This document shows positions 15,971 to 24,908 of a stretch of DNA of 64,000 nt, one piece after another. This stretch comes from MAG-121220-bin8 sp002700465. Its GTDB lineage: Bacteria; Bacteroidota; Bacteroidia; Flavobacteriales; Flavobacteriaceae. The translations under genes and the position numbers were made by a program. Under the pieces are notes generated by a model, which was not told the origin of the DNA, did not search any database, and saw nothing but the letters and a program-made list of their open reading frames with translations. Each line of letters begins with the position of its first letter. The stretch's first letter is position 1. The stretch covers positions 434,001 through 498,000 of the forward strand of contig CALSTO010000001.1 in assembly GCA_943789295.1 (NCBI GenBank). Reading direction: 5' to 3'.

Positions 15971-17290
15971 TTATTCAATATCAGTTTCTTCAGCATCTTT
16001 TGGAGTAGGGGGGACAGCTTTAAAACTAATTTCTCTACCCTGCATTTTTAATTTCATAGATCCTTTGTCAAAAGTAACTTCCATTCCTGCAATTTCTTGT
16101 TTGAAAGTGTTTTTTGATGTTGCTTCAAGTACTAATTCTTGATCCATTCCAACAGGATTCATAGCTAAGTTTCCATCTTTGGTGTAAACTTCAAACTTAA
16201 GAGGCATTAAATCGGAAGCATATAAGCCGTGAAACTTTTTAAGATCATCTTCAGAAATAGAGAAAGATTTTTTTTCGGGCTTAGGATCAACTACAATTCT
16301 TTTATCTCTGTTTGCTATATTCCAAGCAGTATAGAAAATTAGTCTTGATCTCATTTCCAGTAAATCGTATTCAATTTTGTCTGGTGTATCACTTGGCTGG
16401 TGATAATCTGCGTGTGTTCCGGTAAAATAAAATATAATTGGAATACCATTTTTTGCAAAATTATAGTGATCACTTCTATAGTAAAATCTATTAGGATCAT
16501 TTTTATCATTAAATCTGTAATCGAGTGTCATATTCACTGATTCTGCATTAGTTTGTTCTGATAAATTGTGTAAATCAACACTGTCATGGTCGGATCCAAT
16601 TAAATATATGTAATCTCTGTTTTTTTCTCTTCTAGTAGGATCGATTCTTCCAATCATATCTACATTTAAATTTACGACTGTGTTTGCTAACGGATAAACA
16701 GGGTTATCTGCATAATAAGCAGATCCTAGCAGTCCTTTTTCTTCACCTGTAACGTGTAAAAAAACAATTGATCTTTTTGGTCCTTTTCCCTTATCAGCAG
16801 CTTTCTTGAAAGCTTCAGCAATTTCCAATAAAGCAACAGTTCCTGAACCATCATCATCTGCACCATTGTAAATTTCACCATCTGTAACACCAACGTGATC
16901 TAAATGCGCAGTTATTACTACATATTCATCTGGTTTTTCAGATCCTTTTATTATGGCTATAACGTTTTCAGTTTCTACAGTTTTTGGCTTTTGACCTCTT
17001 CTTCCTCTCATTGTGAGAGTCATTTCTTGAAAATAATCTCCTTCTAAATCTCCTGGTTCAACTCCAATTGATTTGTAATAATTTCTTATGTATTCTACTG
17101 CCTTTTTTTGACCAGGTGCTCCAGTGTCTCTGCCTTCAAATTCATCAGAAGCATAAATATACAAATGTTCGCTTAGCTCTTTTTCAGTAATTGTTTTTGC
17201 AAATTTCTTTGCTTTTGATGTTTGAAAAGCAAATGAAAAATTTATTGTTATTAATGTAATAACAAATAAGGATAAAAGTTTTTTGTTCAT
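15971..17290 (-). CDS. M28 family metallopeptidase (secreted aminopeptidase)
   Basis: Di-zinc M28 peptidase of 439 residues with a signal peptide (MNKKLLSLFVITLITINFSFAF). Zinc-binding motifs appear in order: VITAHLDHVG, NGADDDGSGTVALLEIA, FLHVTGEEKGLLGS (general base Glu), NLNVDMIGRIDP and THADYHQPSDTPDKI. A C-terminal beta-rich tail of about 90 residues (KKFHGLYASDLMPLKFEVYTKDGNL...) follows the catalytic domain, as in many flavobacterial homologues. It is transcribed alone, back to back with a sulfatase gene. Likely role: trimming peptides in the periplasm or outside the cell. Confidence 0.92.
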   Translation of the reverse strand: MNKKLLSLFVITLITINFSFAFQTSKAKKFAKTITEKELSEHLYIYASDEFEGRDTGAPGQKKAVEYIRNYYKSIGVEPGDLEGDYFQEMTLTMRGRRGQKPKTVETENVIAIIKGSEKPDEYVVITAHLDHVGVTDGEIYNGADDDGSGTVALLEIAEAFKKAADKGKGPKRSIVFLHVTGEEKGLLGSAYYADNPVYPLANTVVNLNVDMIGRIDPTRREKNRDYIYLIGSDHDSVDLHNLSEQTNAESVNMTLDYRFNDKNDPNRFYYRSDHYNFAKNGIPIIFYFTGTHADYHQPSDTPDKIEYDLLEMRSRLIFYTAWNIANRDKRIVVDPKPEKKSFSISEDDLKKFHGLYASDLMPLKFEVYTKDGNLAMNPVGMDQELVLEATSKNTFKQEIAGMEVTFDKGSMKLKMQGREISFKAVPPTPKDAEETDIE

Positions 17291-17374
17291 GTTTTAAAAT
17301 TTTGAATCGCCAAGTTAAAAAAAATAAATTAGTATTAAATTTTTATTATATAAATTAGAATATTAATAAAATTT

Positions 17375-18739
17375 ATGATTTTTAAAAGTTTTTTTTGTTT
17401 TGTAATAATATTTCTAACAAGTTTTTTCTCTTTTGGAATTCAAGATGATAAAAAACTGAACTTTATTATCGTTTTTGCTGATGATATGGGTTATGGAGAT
17501 ATAGGAGTTTTTGGAAATCCTACTATTTCAACTCCTAATCTAGATAATATGTCTTTTGAAGGGCAAAAATGGACTCAATTTTATTCAGCAGCTTCTGTTT
17601 GTACACCAAGTAGAGCCGCTCTTTTAACAGGAAGACTTCCTGTTAGAAGTGGCATGACATCTGTTTTATTCCCAAATTCTTCAAATGGTTTTCCTGAAAA
17701 GGAATATACAATAGCAGAAAAATTAAAAGAAAAAAAATATAAAACAGCTATCGTGGGTAAGTGGCATCTTGGTCATAAAAAGAAATATTTACCTAACAAT
17801 CATGGTTTTGATTATTATTATGGTATTCCATATTCAAATGATATGGACAAGATTAACAATAATAAGTATTGGGCAGAGTATGAAAGAAATGAACTTAACT
17901 CAAAAAGTTATAATGTGCCACTTATTGAAAATTTTGATATAATTGAAAGACCTGTAGATCAAACTACTATTACATCTAGATATACCAAAAAAACTATTGA
18001 ACTAATTAATAAGTTTAAAGATGATAGATTTTTTATTTATTTATCTCATAACCTTCCTCATATTCCACTCTATGCTTCAAAAGAGTTTTTAGGAAAAAGT
18101 AAAAGAGGATTGTATGGAGATGTTATTGAAGAAATTGATTTTGGTGTGGGATTAATAATTAATGAATTAAAGAAATTGAATTTAGATAAAAATACAGTTG
18201 TTGTTTTTACATCTGATAATGGACCTTGGCTAGTTTTTAAATCTCATTCAGGTTCAGCAGGATTACTTAGAAACGGAAAAGGAACAACATGGGAGGGGGG
18301 AGTTAGAGTTCCAACAATTTTTTGGGGAGCTAATATAAAACCAGGTGTTATTGATGATATAGGTTCTACTCTGGACATTTATTCTACTTTTCTTAGCATT
18401 TCAGGAATTGAACAACAAAAAAACATGCATATAGATGGACTTGACTTATCTGAAACTTTATTTAAAAAGGAAGAAAGTAAAAGAAAAAATATGTTTTTTT
18501 ACAAGGGTGATGAGTTGTATGCAGCAAGGCTAGGAAATTTTAAATTACATTTAAAAACTACAGATTGGTTCAAAGAACCAAAAATACATGATCCTCCTCT
18601 CTTATTTGACTTAAATATTGATCCGTCTGAAAAGTTTAATATTAGTAAAGATAATCCCGTTAAAGTTGAAGAAATTCTTAATTTAATTAAAAGTCACAAT
18701 TCAAAACTAATTAGAAGAAAAACATCAGTTAAACGATAG
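17375..18739 (+). CDS. S1 arylsulfatase-type sulfatase, Cys-type
   Basis: Sulfatase of 454 residues with an N-terminal signal peptide (MIFKSFFCFVIIFLTSFFSFG). The motif SVCTPSRAALLTGRLPVRSG carries Cys76, the formylglycine precursor. Metal-site text FADDMGYGDIGVFGNPTI, IVGKWHLGH and FTSDNGPW is intact, and NGKGTTWEGGVRVPTIFWG is typical of the arylsulfatase A-like branch. It is slightly short at the C-terminus compared with many arylsulfatases. It stands alone between divergent and convergent neighbours and is separate from the 8.5-16 kb operon. Substrate unknown. Confidence 0.93.
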   Translation: MIFKSFFCFVIIFLTSFFSFGIQDDKKLNFIIVFADDMGYGDIGVFGNPTISTPNLDNMSFEGQKWTQFYSAASVCTPSRAALLTGRLPVRSGMTSVLFPNSSNGFPEKEYTIAEKLKEKKYKTAIVGKWHLGHKKKYLPNNHGFDYYYGIPYSNDMDKINNNKYWAEYERNELNSKSYNVPLIENFDIIERPVDQTTITSRYTKKTIELINKFKDDRFFIYLSHNLPHIPLYASKEFLGKSKRGLYGDVIEEIDFGVGLIINELKKLNLDKNTVVVFTSDNGPWLVFKSHSGSAGLLRNGKGTTWEGGVRVPTIFWGANIKPGVIDDIGSTLDIYSTFLSISGIEQQKNMHIDGLDLSETLFKKEESKRKNMFFYKGDELYAARLGNFKLHLKTTDWFKEPKIHDPPLLFDLNIDPSEKFNISKDNPVKVEEILNLIKSHNSKLIRRKTSVKR

Positions 18740-18742
18740 ACT

Positions 18743-19507
18743 TTAATTAATTTTATTTTCAATATAGTCCCAAAGTTTAATTCTCATTTCAAGAGATTTT
18801 TTGGATGCAATTTCAGCTTCTTTCCATTTTATTTCATCTTCGCCGCACAATTTTTCAATCATTTTAAGTGCCATAGGGCCATGTTCATCTGCATCAATTT
18901 CAATATGTCTCTCTAGATAGTAAATTAGATGATCTGCTTTGATTTCATCATTAATTGAGAGTTTTTTAACGATCTCTATAAACATATCGGGAATTAAATC
19001 TTCTCTTCCAAATGTAAAAACACTTGCAATCACATGGTTTTTATTTGTATTGATAATGTTAAATGTAAAATCCATGAATTCTTTTACTACTGGACTTATA
19101 TTTATGTTTTCGATTGATTTATTATAAGATTTTAATGTTTTTATTTTAAAAATAAAATCTTCGATTTTTTTTGTGCTAGCACCAATTTGAATCATAGATT
19201 CCAGGTAAAGTTCAAAATGACTTTTTGGATTTCCATTTAAATCAACGTCACTTTCTTCAGCTAAAACTATCTCATTTACCAATCTTCCAGCCAAACGGTT
19301 TTCATTAGGTATCCATGGTACTTCAATGCATGTTAGATTTCTTTGCAAAGCTTTAATTAAAGACATGAAATCCCAAACTGCAAAAACATGATTTTCCATG
19401 AACTCAACAAGTTTTTGTTTTGAATCAAGTTTAGAATATAGACTATGATTTATTAGAGATTTTCTTGTGTTCGATAAATTTTTTTCTAAATTTTGGATGT
19501 AGGACAT
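18743..19507 (-). CDS. DUF3050 family protein (heme-oxygenase-like fold)
   Basis: Helical protein of 254 residues matching DUF3050: NHSLYSKLDSKQKLVEFMENHVFAVWDFMSLIKALQRNLTCIEVPW, then NRLAGRLVNEIVLAEESD, and near the end HLIYYLERHIEIDADEHGPMALKMIEKLCG. The spaced Glu and His residues (FMENHVFAVWDF, EIVLAEESD, ERHIEIDADEHG) resemble the metal ligands of heme-oxygenase-like diiron proteins, to which I believe this family belongs. No operon partner: it converges with the sulfatase by three bases and has its own promoter. Reaction unknown. Confidence 0.85.
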   Translation of the reverse strand: MSYIQNLEKNLSNTRKSLINHSLYSKLDSKQKLVEFMENHVFAVWDFMSLIKALQRNLTCIEVPWIPNENRLAGRLVNEIVLAEESDVDLNGNPKSHFELYLESMIQIGASTKKIEDFIFKIKTLKSYNKSIENINISPVVKEFMDFTFNIINTNKNHVIASVFTFGREDLIPDMFIEIVKKLSINDEIKADHLIYYLERHIEIDADEHGPMALKMIEKLCGEDEIKWKEAEIASKKSLEMRIKLWDYIENKIN

Positions 19508-19523
19508 TTAATTAATTTTTGTG

Positions 19524-19554
19524 CAAAAATAATTTATAAAGCTTAAATTACAAT
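19524..19554 (-). promoter_or_regulatory. Promoter of the DUF3050 gene
   Basis: On the minus strand ATTG (19554-19551), 19 bases, then TATTTTTG (19531-19524): a near match to the Bacteroidota TTTG-N19/20-TAnnTTTG promoter. It would start transcription a few bases before the ATG at 19507. Confidence 0.55.
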
Positions 19555-19575
19555 CCTAAAATCAATAAATTATTA

Positions 19576-20184
19576 ATGGATATTGATATTTTAATTACTT
19601 TTTTTTTAACATCAATTTTGTTGACTCTTTCACCTGGTCCTGATATTATATATGTTATTTCACAAAGTATTTCTAAAGGAATTAAGCCAGCCTTAATGAC
19701 TTCTCTTGGATTAACTTCTGGCTTATTGTTTCATACTTTTTTTGTTACAATTGGTTTATCGTTAATAATTTCAGAAAATGATTACATTTTTAATTTGATT
19801 AAATTATTGGGTGTATTTTACTTTCTATATTTAATTGTAACAACTTTTAAAAATAGAAATATAAAAAAGGAATCAATTATTGACAATAGATCAAGTAATC
19901 ATTTTTTTAGAGGATTGATAATGAATTTATTAAATCCAAAAGTAAGTTTATTTTTTATAGCTTTTTTTCCAAGTTTTTTATTCCACAATAATATTAATAA
20001 TGAAATTCAGTTTTTGATTCTTGGTTCTATTTTTTGGATGCAAGCTACTTTCGTTTTTTTTTCTGTTTCTCTCTTATCTTCAAATTTAAATTTATATTCA
20101 AATAGATATGCTTATATAAGTAATAACATATATTTATTTGAAATTGGAGTATATATATTCATAGTATACTGGATAGTTAGTTAA
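19576..20184 (+). CDS. LysE family translocator
   Basis: Inner-membrane exporter of the LysE/RhtB family, 202 residues and about six helices, which in the family exports amino acids or related metabolites. The signature LTLSPGPDIIYVISQSISKGIKPALMTSLGLTSGLLFHT at residues 16-54 and GLIMNLLNPKVSLFFIAFFPSF in the middle are diagnostic. It precedes the HMG-CoA lyase-like gene by 19 bases in the same direction, so the two may be co-transcribed. Substrate unknown. Confidence 0.9.
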   Translation: MDIDILITFFLTSILLTLSPGPDIIYVISQSISKGIKPALMTSLGLTSGLLFHTFFVTIGLSLIISENDYIFNLIKLLGVFYFLYLIVTTFKNRNIKKESIIDNRSSNHFFRGLIMNLLNPKVSLFFIAFFPSFLFHNNINNEIQFLILGSIFWMQATFVFFSVSLLSSNLNLYSNRYAYISNNIYLFEIGVYIFIVYWIVS

Positions 20185-20203
20185 TAAAAACTAATTTTAT
20201 GTT

Positions 20204-21067
20204 ATGTCTTCAATTAAAATAGTTGAATGTTCAAGAGATGCTATGCAAGGAATAAAGCAATGGATTCCAAGTAAAGATAAATTAGATTATTTACAATCAG
20301 TTTTATCCGTTGGTTTTGATGTTATTGATTTTGGAAGTTTTGTTTCAAAAAGAGCCATTCCGCAAATGAGCGATTCAGCTTTTATAATCGATAATTTAGA
20401 TCTATCAAATACAAAATCTAAATTATTAGCTATTGTAGCCAATGAGAGAGGAGCTTTAGATGCGTGTAGATATTCATCTTTAAATTTCCTTGGTTATCCA
20501 TTTTCAATATCTGAGATTTTTCAAATGAGGAATACCAATAAGAATATATTTGAATCTTTTGAAGAATTAAAGAGAATAAAAGAAATTGCAGAAAAAAACA
20601 ATAAGAAGTTGGTTGTTTATTTATCTATGGGTTTTGGAAATCCTTACGGAGAACCTTGGAATTTTCAAATCGTGGAAGAATGGATTGAAAAACTTAGTTA
20701 TTTAGAAATAGAAATAATATCTCTTTCTGATACTATTGGAACTGCGGATCCAAATGACATATATAAGATTTTTTCTAATTTAATTCCGAATTATATGAAA
20801 ATTGAATTTGGTGCTCATTTTCATACTAAGCCTGATGATTGGTTTAAAAAAATTGATTCAGCTTATAATGCTGGATGTAAAAGATTTGACGGTGCAATAC
20901 AAGGATTTGGAGGATGCCCTATGGCAAAGGATGAATTAACAGGGAATTTACCAACTGAAAAATTGATTTCATATTTTAATTCTATCGATAAAAAAACAAA
21001 CATTAATTCACTTAATTTTGAATCATGTTACAACCATGCTCTGAAATTGTTTAATGATTTTAAATAA
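20204..21067 (+). CDS. Hydroxymethylglutaryl-CoA lyase-like enzyme
   Basis: TIM-barrel enzyme of the HMGL-like/DRE-TIM superfamily, 287 residues, usually cutting HMG-CoA to acetoacetate and acetyl-CoA in leucine or isoprenoid breakdown. The start KIVECSRDAMQGIKQWIP corresponds to the catalytic strand normally written as (V/E)x.RDG.Q; here it is CSRDAMQG. Later motifs GFDVIDFGSFVSKRAIPQMSD, SLSDTIGTADPND, FGAHFHTKPDDWFKKIDSAYNAGCKRFDGAIQGFGGCPMA include the His-X-His metal site and the catalytic Cys loop (GGCPMA). Acetoacetate made here could be activated by the acetoacetyl-CoA synthetase at 53-55 kb. The DA for DG change is common in marine flavobacterial homologues as far as I recall. Confidence 0.85.
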   Translation: MSSIKIVECSRDAMQGIKQWIPSKDKLDYLQSVLSVGFDVIDFGSFVSKRAIPQMSDSAFIIDNLDLSNTKSKLLAIVANERGALDACRYSSLNFLGYPFSISEIFQMRNTNKNIFESFEELKRIKEIAEKNNKKLVVYLSMGFGNPYGEPWNFQIVEEWIEKLSYLEIEIISLSDTIGTADPNDIYKIFSNLIPNYMKIEFGAHFHTKPDDWFKKIDSAYNAGCKRFDGAIQGFGGCPMAKDELTGNLPTEKLISYFNSIDKKTNINSLNFESCYNHALKLFNDFK

Positions 21068-21113
21068 ATGGTTAAACACTGCACTATTCTTATTTAGAAT
21101 AATTAAAAATAAG

Positions 21114-21145
21114 CTTGTTTAATAAGTTTTTATCACTTATGTTTG
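21114..21145 (+). promoter_or_regulatory. Promoter of the porin operon
   Basis: CTTG (21114-21117), 20 bases, then TATGTTTG (21138-21145), close to the Bacteroidota TTTG-N20-TAnnTTTG consensus. Transcription would begin near 21152, giving a 5' leader of about 27 bases before the porin ATG. Confidence 0.55.
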
Positions 21146-21178
21146 CACTCTATTTATAATTAATCTAAATAAAAATAA

Positions 21179-22300
21179 ATGAAAAACTATATAATTTTAT
21201 TTTCACTTTTAACATCTTTCACTGTTTTTTCTCAAAATAGTTCAGAAAAACAAATGTTAAGCCTTCAAACAATGGCTACTGGACTAACTATTGGTGGGTA
21301 CGGCGAAATCACATACAATGATCCTGACTCTGGAGTTTCTGAAATTGATGTTCAAAGATTGGTAATGCTATTTGCATACAAATTTGATGATCGAGTTTCT
21401 TTTATTACTGAAATTGAGTTTGAGCACGTTAAAGAAGTTTACGTTGAACAAGCTTTTTTAAATTACGGAGTTTCCGATAACTTTAACCTTAGAGGAGGAT
21501 TAATGCTTGTTCCTATGGGCATTGTTAATGAATATCATGAACCAACAACTTATAATGGAGTAGAAAGACCTAGCTTAAACAATAAATTAGTTCCTACCAC
21601 ATGGAGAGAAATGGGATTAGGAGTTTATGGGCGAATTAATAGTGCGTCAATTAGATACCAGGCTTACATAATGAATGGTTTCATTTCATATAATGATGGT
21701 GCTTACAAATTAAAAGGAACAAATGGACTTAGATCTGGAAGACAAAAAGGTGCAGAATCTGTAGGCAGCAATGCAAATTTTGCTGCTAGAGTTGACTATT
21801 ATGGATTACCAGGTCTTAAACTTGGATTAAGTTTATACAACGGTAAAACACAAACAACTGATAAAAGTGTTGTAGGTTCTCAGGTTGGATTATCAATGCT
21901 TGGTTTTGATGCCAGATATGTAAAAAATCGTTTTTCTTCAAGATTTGAATACATAAATGCCTCGCTTTCAGATACAGATAAGTATAATTTAGCTTCAGGT
22001 AAGGATTTAGGTTCAAAAATGAGTGGATATTATATTGAAGGATCTTATAATTTACTTCCATTAACAGCAAGACAAAAACTGGATGTCTTTTTGAGATACG
22101 AAGACTTTGACACTCATGCTGAAGTTGCAGGAAATTTAACAAAAAATGAATCTTTTCACAGAAAAGAAACTACTTTTGGATTCTCTTATCATTTAGCAGA
22201 TGGAGCTGTTTTTAAAATGGATTGGCAATCAAAAGGAACAGCTGTTCCTGAAAGTGAATCAAAGGGTCAATTTAATATGGGAATAGGTGTATTCTTTTAA
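21179..22300 (+). CDS. Outer-membrane porin (phosphate-selective porin-like)
   Basis: Secreted beta-barrel protein of 373 residues with a signal peptide (MKNYIILFSLLTSFTVFSQ). Alternating beta strands run from GLTIGGYGEITYND to the C-terminal FNMGIGVFF, whose final Phe is the usual BAM signal. FEHVKEVYVEQAFLNYGVSDNFNLRGGLMLVPMGIVNEYHEP resembles the loop region of phosphate-selective/OprO-P-like porins of Bacteroidota. It is the first of three rightward genes with an FMN-binding protein and a membrane protein. The specific solute is unknown; coupling with an FMN-binding protein suggests a redox or metal role. Confidence 0.85.
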   Translation: MKNYIILFSLLTSFTVFSQNSSEKQMLSLQTMATGLTIGGYGEITYNDPDSGVSEIDVQRLVMLFAYKFDDRVSFITEIEFEHVKEVYVEQAFLNYGVSDNFNLRGGLMLVPMGIVNEYHEPTTYNGVERPSLNNKLVPTTWREMGLGVYGRINSASIRYQAYIMNGFISYNDGAYKLKGTNGLRSGRQKGAESVGSNANFAARVDYYGLPGLKLGLSLYNGKTQTTDKSVVGSQVGLSMLGFDARYVKNRFSSRFEYINASLSDTDKYNLASGKDLGSKMSGYYIEGSYNLLPLTARQKLDVFLRYEDFDTHAEVAGNLTKNESFHRKETTFGFSYHLADGAVFKMDWQSKGTAVPESESKGQFNMGIGVFF

Positions 22301-22322
22301 GAATTTAAAAATTAATTAGTAG

Positions 22323-22877
22323 ATGGAACTGCATAGAAAAATAAATTGGAGCTTTGTTTTGTTATATTTTGTAGTATTACTATGCAGTTCTTTTTCTAAT
22401 CACGAAAATATTTTATACAAAAACATTTTAAAAAAAGTAAAAAAAGAAATTTCTAAAGTTTTTGTTTTAGAAGATTTTGAATTGAGTCCAATACAAATTC
22501 AACCAAATGAAGAATTAATTGCTGACTTTTCTGGAAATAGGCTCCTAGAAATTTCTTCAAACGACACTAAACTTGGTTATGCGTACATAGGAACTGCTCC
22601 TAGTAAAACTGAAACTTTTGAGTATTTAGTTCTTTTTGATAACCAATTCGTTATTAAAAAAGCAAAAGTTTTGTTATACAGAGAAAGTTGGGGTGGTGAA
22701 ATTGGTAGTAAAAGATGGTTAAAGCAGTTTCTTTCAAAGGGAACTGATTATAAATTTATTTATAGACAAAATATTTCAGCAATCTCTGGAGCAACCATCT
22801 CAGTCAAATCCATGACTAATGCTGTAAATGAATTATTAAGTTCTTTGAATTTTTTAATTCAAAACAAAATAATATAG
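22323..22877 (+). CDS. FMN-binding domain protein (RnfG/NqrC-like domain)
   Basis: Protein of 184 residues with an N-terminal signal or anchor (SFVLLYFVVLLCSSFSN) and an FMN-binding domain. ISAISGATISVKSMTNAVNELL near the C-terminus is the motif in which a Thr is covalently flavinylated in RnfG/NqrC-type proteins by ApbE. ESWGGEIGSKRWLKQFLSKG lies earlier and matches the domain. It starts 22 bases after the porin stop. Periplasmic electron transfer, possibly to metals or external acceptors, is the likely role; no ApbE or Rnf/Nqr genes lie in the window. Confidence 0.85.
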   Translation: MELHRKINWSFVLLYFVVLLCSSFSNHENILYKNILKKVKKEISKVFVLEDFELSPIQIQPNEELIADFSGNRLLEISSNDTKLGYAYIGTAPSKTETFEYLVLFDNQFVIKKAKVLLYRESWGGEIGSKRWLKQFLSKGTDYKFIYRQNISAISGATISVKSMTNAVNELLSSLNFLIQNKII

Positions 22878-22889
22878 TATTTTTGCCCG

Positions 22890-23384
22890 GTGCTTAAAAT
22901 AAACAGCCTTTCAGAACTTTCAAAAGAATTTAAATATCTAATAGCAACATTTGTATTAGTAACAAGTATTGGATTTATTTCAAGTATTGTTTTTGTGGAT
23001 TATTCAAATAGTACAACACCTGACGGCTTGGTTGAACAGTATAATGGCAACGAGTTTATTGTAGATGATATTGATATTATGAAGTTCAAAAAAAGTGAAA
23101 GAGAAATTTTAACTATTATTCATTCTCATATTCTTTCAATGTCTGTCATTTTCTTTTTGATAGGTTTCCTTGTTTGTTTGACTAATATTAACATCAAACT
23201 AAAGCTTTTTTTAGCAATAGAACCATTTGTTTCAATTCTTTTAACCTTTGGAGGTATTTACTTACTTTGGCTCGATATTCTTTGGTTTAGATATGTAGTA
23301 ATATTTTCAGGTATATTAATGACTTTGTCATTTTTAATATCAGCTTTTTTGATATTAAGAGATCTTAAGTTATTTAAGGACTAA
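22890..23384 (+). CDS. Hypothetical membrane protein of the porin/FMN operon
   Basis: Membrane protein of 164 residues with four helices: helix one at about 16-35, a periplasmic part (TTPDGLVEQYNGNEF...MKFKKSEREILTIIHSHILSMS) with two His residues at its end, then three more helices. The start is a GTG at 22890, with no nearby ATG alternative; 12 bases after the FMN-binding gene. HSH at the head of helix two could bind a metal or heme. Such a protein regularly accompanies porin plus FMN-binding genes in Bacteroidota, but I do not know a name. Confidence 0.65.
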   Translation: MLKINSLSELSKEFKYLIATFVLVTSIGFISSIVFVDYSNSTTPDGLVEQYNGNEFIVDDIDIMKFKKSEREILTIIHSHILSMSVIFFLIGFLVCLTNINIKLKLFLAIEPFVSILLTFGGIYLLWLDILWFRYVVIFSGILMTLSFLISAFLILRDLKLFKD

Positions 23385-23392
23385 TAATTTAG

Positions 23393-23400
23393 TATATTTG
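23393..23400 (+). promoter_or_regulatory. -7 promoter element of guaB
   Basis: TATATTTG matches TAnnTTTG exactly. It puts the transcript start at about 23407, downstream of the ATG at 23402, which supports ATG 23429 as the true guaB start. No clear -33 TTTG is seen. Confidence 0.5.
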
Positions 23401-23428
23401 CATGCAATTAATTAATAAGTTAATTGCT

Positions 23429-24901
23429 ATGAAACTCTCAGAAAATAAATTTATTGGAACCGGACTTACTTACGATGATGTTTTACTAGTACCATCATAT
23501 TCTGAATGTCTTCCTAATCAAGTTGATTTAACAACTAAATTTTCCAGAAACATTAATTTAAACATTCCTGTTGTCTCGGCTGCTATGGATACAGTCACGG
23601 AAAGTAAAATGGCTATAGCTATGGCTCAAGAGGGTGGTTTAGGGGTATTGCATAAAAGTATGTCTATCGATCAGCAAGCAGAAAAAGTTAAACGAGTTAA
23701 AAGATCAGAATCAGGAATGATTTTAGATCCAGTAACATTAAATGAAAATTCTTTAGTTGCCGAAGCTAAACACTGTATGAAGGAATACAGTATTGGTGGA
23801 ATTCCTGTTGTAGATAAAGATAATATTCTAATTGGTATAGTTACTAACAGAGATTTAAGATTTGAAAATGATAATAATAAAAAATTATCTCAGGTAATGA
23901 CCAAATCTAATTTAATTACTGCTAATGAGGGAGTTACAATGGATGAAGCAGAGGTAATATTACAAAAACATAAAATTGAAAAACTTCCGGTAGTTAATAA
24001 ACAGAAGAAATTATTAGGGTTAATAACATTTAGAGATATTCAAAAATTATTTTTAAAGCCTAAATCTAATAAAGATTCTTTTGGAAGATTAAAAGTTGCT
24101 GCTGCAATCGGAGTTTCAAATGATTCTATTAAAAGATGTGAAGCTTTGTGTAAAGCTGGTGTTGATGCAGTTGTTATTGACACTGCTCATGGTCATTCAA
24201 AAGGTGTTTTGAAAATCTTAAAAAAGATAAAAAATAAATTTCCAAATATTGATGTTATTGTTGGAAATATTGCGACGGCTGAAGCTGCAAAATTTTTAGT
24301 TGAGGCTGGAGCAGACGGAGTTAAAGTAGGTATAGGACCAGGTTCAATATGTACAACAAGAGTTATAGCTGGTGTTGGGTTTCCTCAACTGTCAGCTATT
24401 TATGAAGTCTCTAAGGCAATAATGGGATCTGGAGTTTCAGTAATTGCTGATGGAGGAATTAAATATACTGGAGATATTACTAAAGCAATTGCAGCAGGTG
24501 CTGATTGTGTAATGTTGGGTTCTCTATTGGCTGGGACAAAAGAATCACCAGGTGAAACTATTATTTATGAAGGAAGAAAGTTCAAGTCATATAGAGGAAT
24601 GGGATCGATTGAAGCTATGCAAAAGGGTAGTAAAGACAGGTATTTTCAAGATTCAGTTAATGAATCTAATAAATTAGTTCCTGAAGGAGTGGTAGGAAGA
24701 GTTCCTTATAAAGGTGATTTAGTTGAAAGCATCCATCAATTTGTTGGAGGAATTAGATCTGGAATGGGTTACTGTGGATGTAAAAACATTGAAGAACTTA
24801 AGGATAAAGGAAAGTTTGTTCAAATAACCGGAGCAGGTATTAAAGAGAGTCACCCTCATAATGTTATGATAACAAAAGAATCACCAAATTATTCTAGATA
24901 A
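23429..24901 (+). CDS. guaB: Inosine-5'-monophosphate dehydrogenase
   Basis: Converts IMP to XMP with NAD, the committed step of GMP synthesis, in the cytoplasm. Starting at 23429 the protein is 490 residues, the family length, beginning MKLSENKFIGTGLTYDDVLLVPSYSE. Two CBS domains lie at about residues 93-205 (MKEYSIGGIPVVDKDNILIGIVTNRDLR and the second one ending VVNKQKKLLGLITFRDI). The catalytic loop GPGSICTTR carries the nucleophilic Cys, and GGIKYTGDI and GMGSIEAM bind phosphate. An ATG at 23402 in the same frame is rejected because a -7 promoter element ends just before it. It is followed by peptidyl-prolyl isomerase genes eight bases on. Confidence 0.97.
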   Translation: MKLSENKFIGTGLTYDDVLLVPSYSECLPNQVDLTTKFSRNINLNIPVVSAAMDTVTESKMAIAMAQEGGLGVLHKSMSIDQQAEKVKRVKRSESGMILDPVTLNENSLVAEAKHCMKEYSIGGIPVVDKDNILIGIVTNRDLRFENDNNKKLSQVMTKSNLITANEGVTMDEAEVILQKHKIEKLPVVNKQKKLLGLITFRDIQKLFLKPKSNKDSFGRLKVAAAIGVSNDSIKRCEALCKAGVDAVVIDTAHGHSKGVLKILKKIKNKFPNIDVIVGNIATAEAAKFLVEAGADGVKVGIGPGSICTTRVIAGVGFPQLSAIYEVSKAIMGSGVSVIADGGIKYTGDITKAIAAGADCVMLGSLLAGTKESPGETIIYEGRKFKSYRGMGSIEAMQKGSKDRYFQDSVNESNKLVPEGVVGRVPYKGDLVESIHQFVGGIRSGMGYCGCKNIEELKDKGKFVQITGAGIKESHPHNVMITKESPNYSR

Positions 24902-24908
24902 TTTTATT

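Noticed and set aside
17327..17345. TTAGTAT half-site between the M28 peptidase and the sulfatase at 17.4 kb
   Set aside because: The second arm is absent (TTTTTAT in place of ATACTAA). A 7-base half-site is expected by chance in DNA this AT-rich.
22878..22892. TATTTTTG as promoter with leaderless translation of the membrane gene at 22890
   Set aside because: No -33 element at the right distance, and the gene lies 12 bases behind the FMN-binding gene, so co-transcription is simpler.
23402..23428. Longer guaB start at 23402
   Set aside because: A -7 promoter element ends at 23400, which puts this ATG before the transcript start; the start at 23429 gives the family length.
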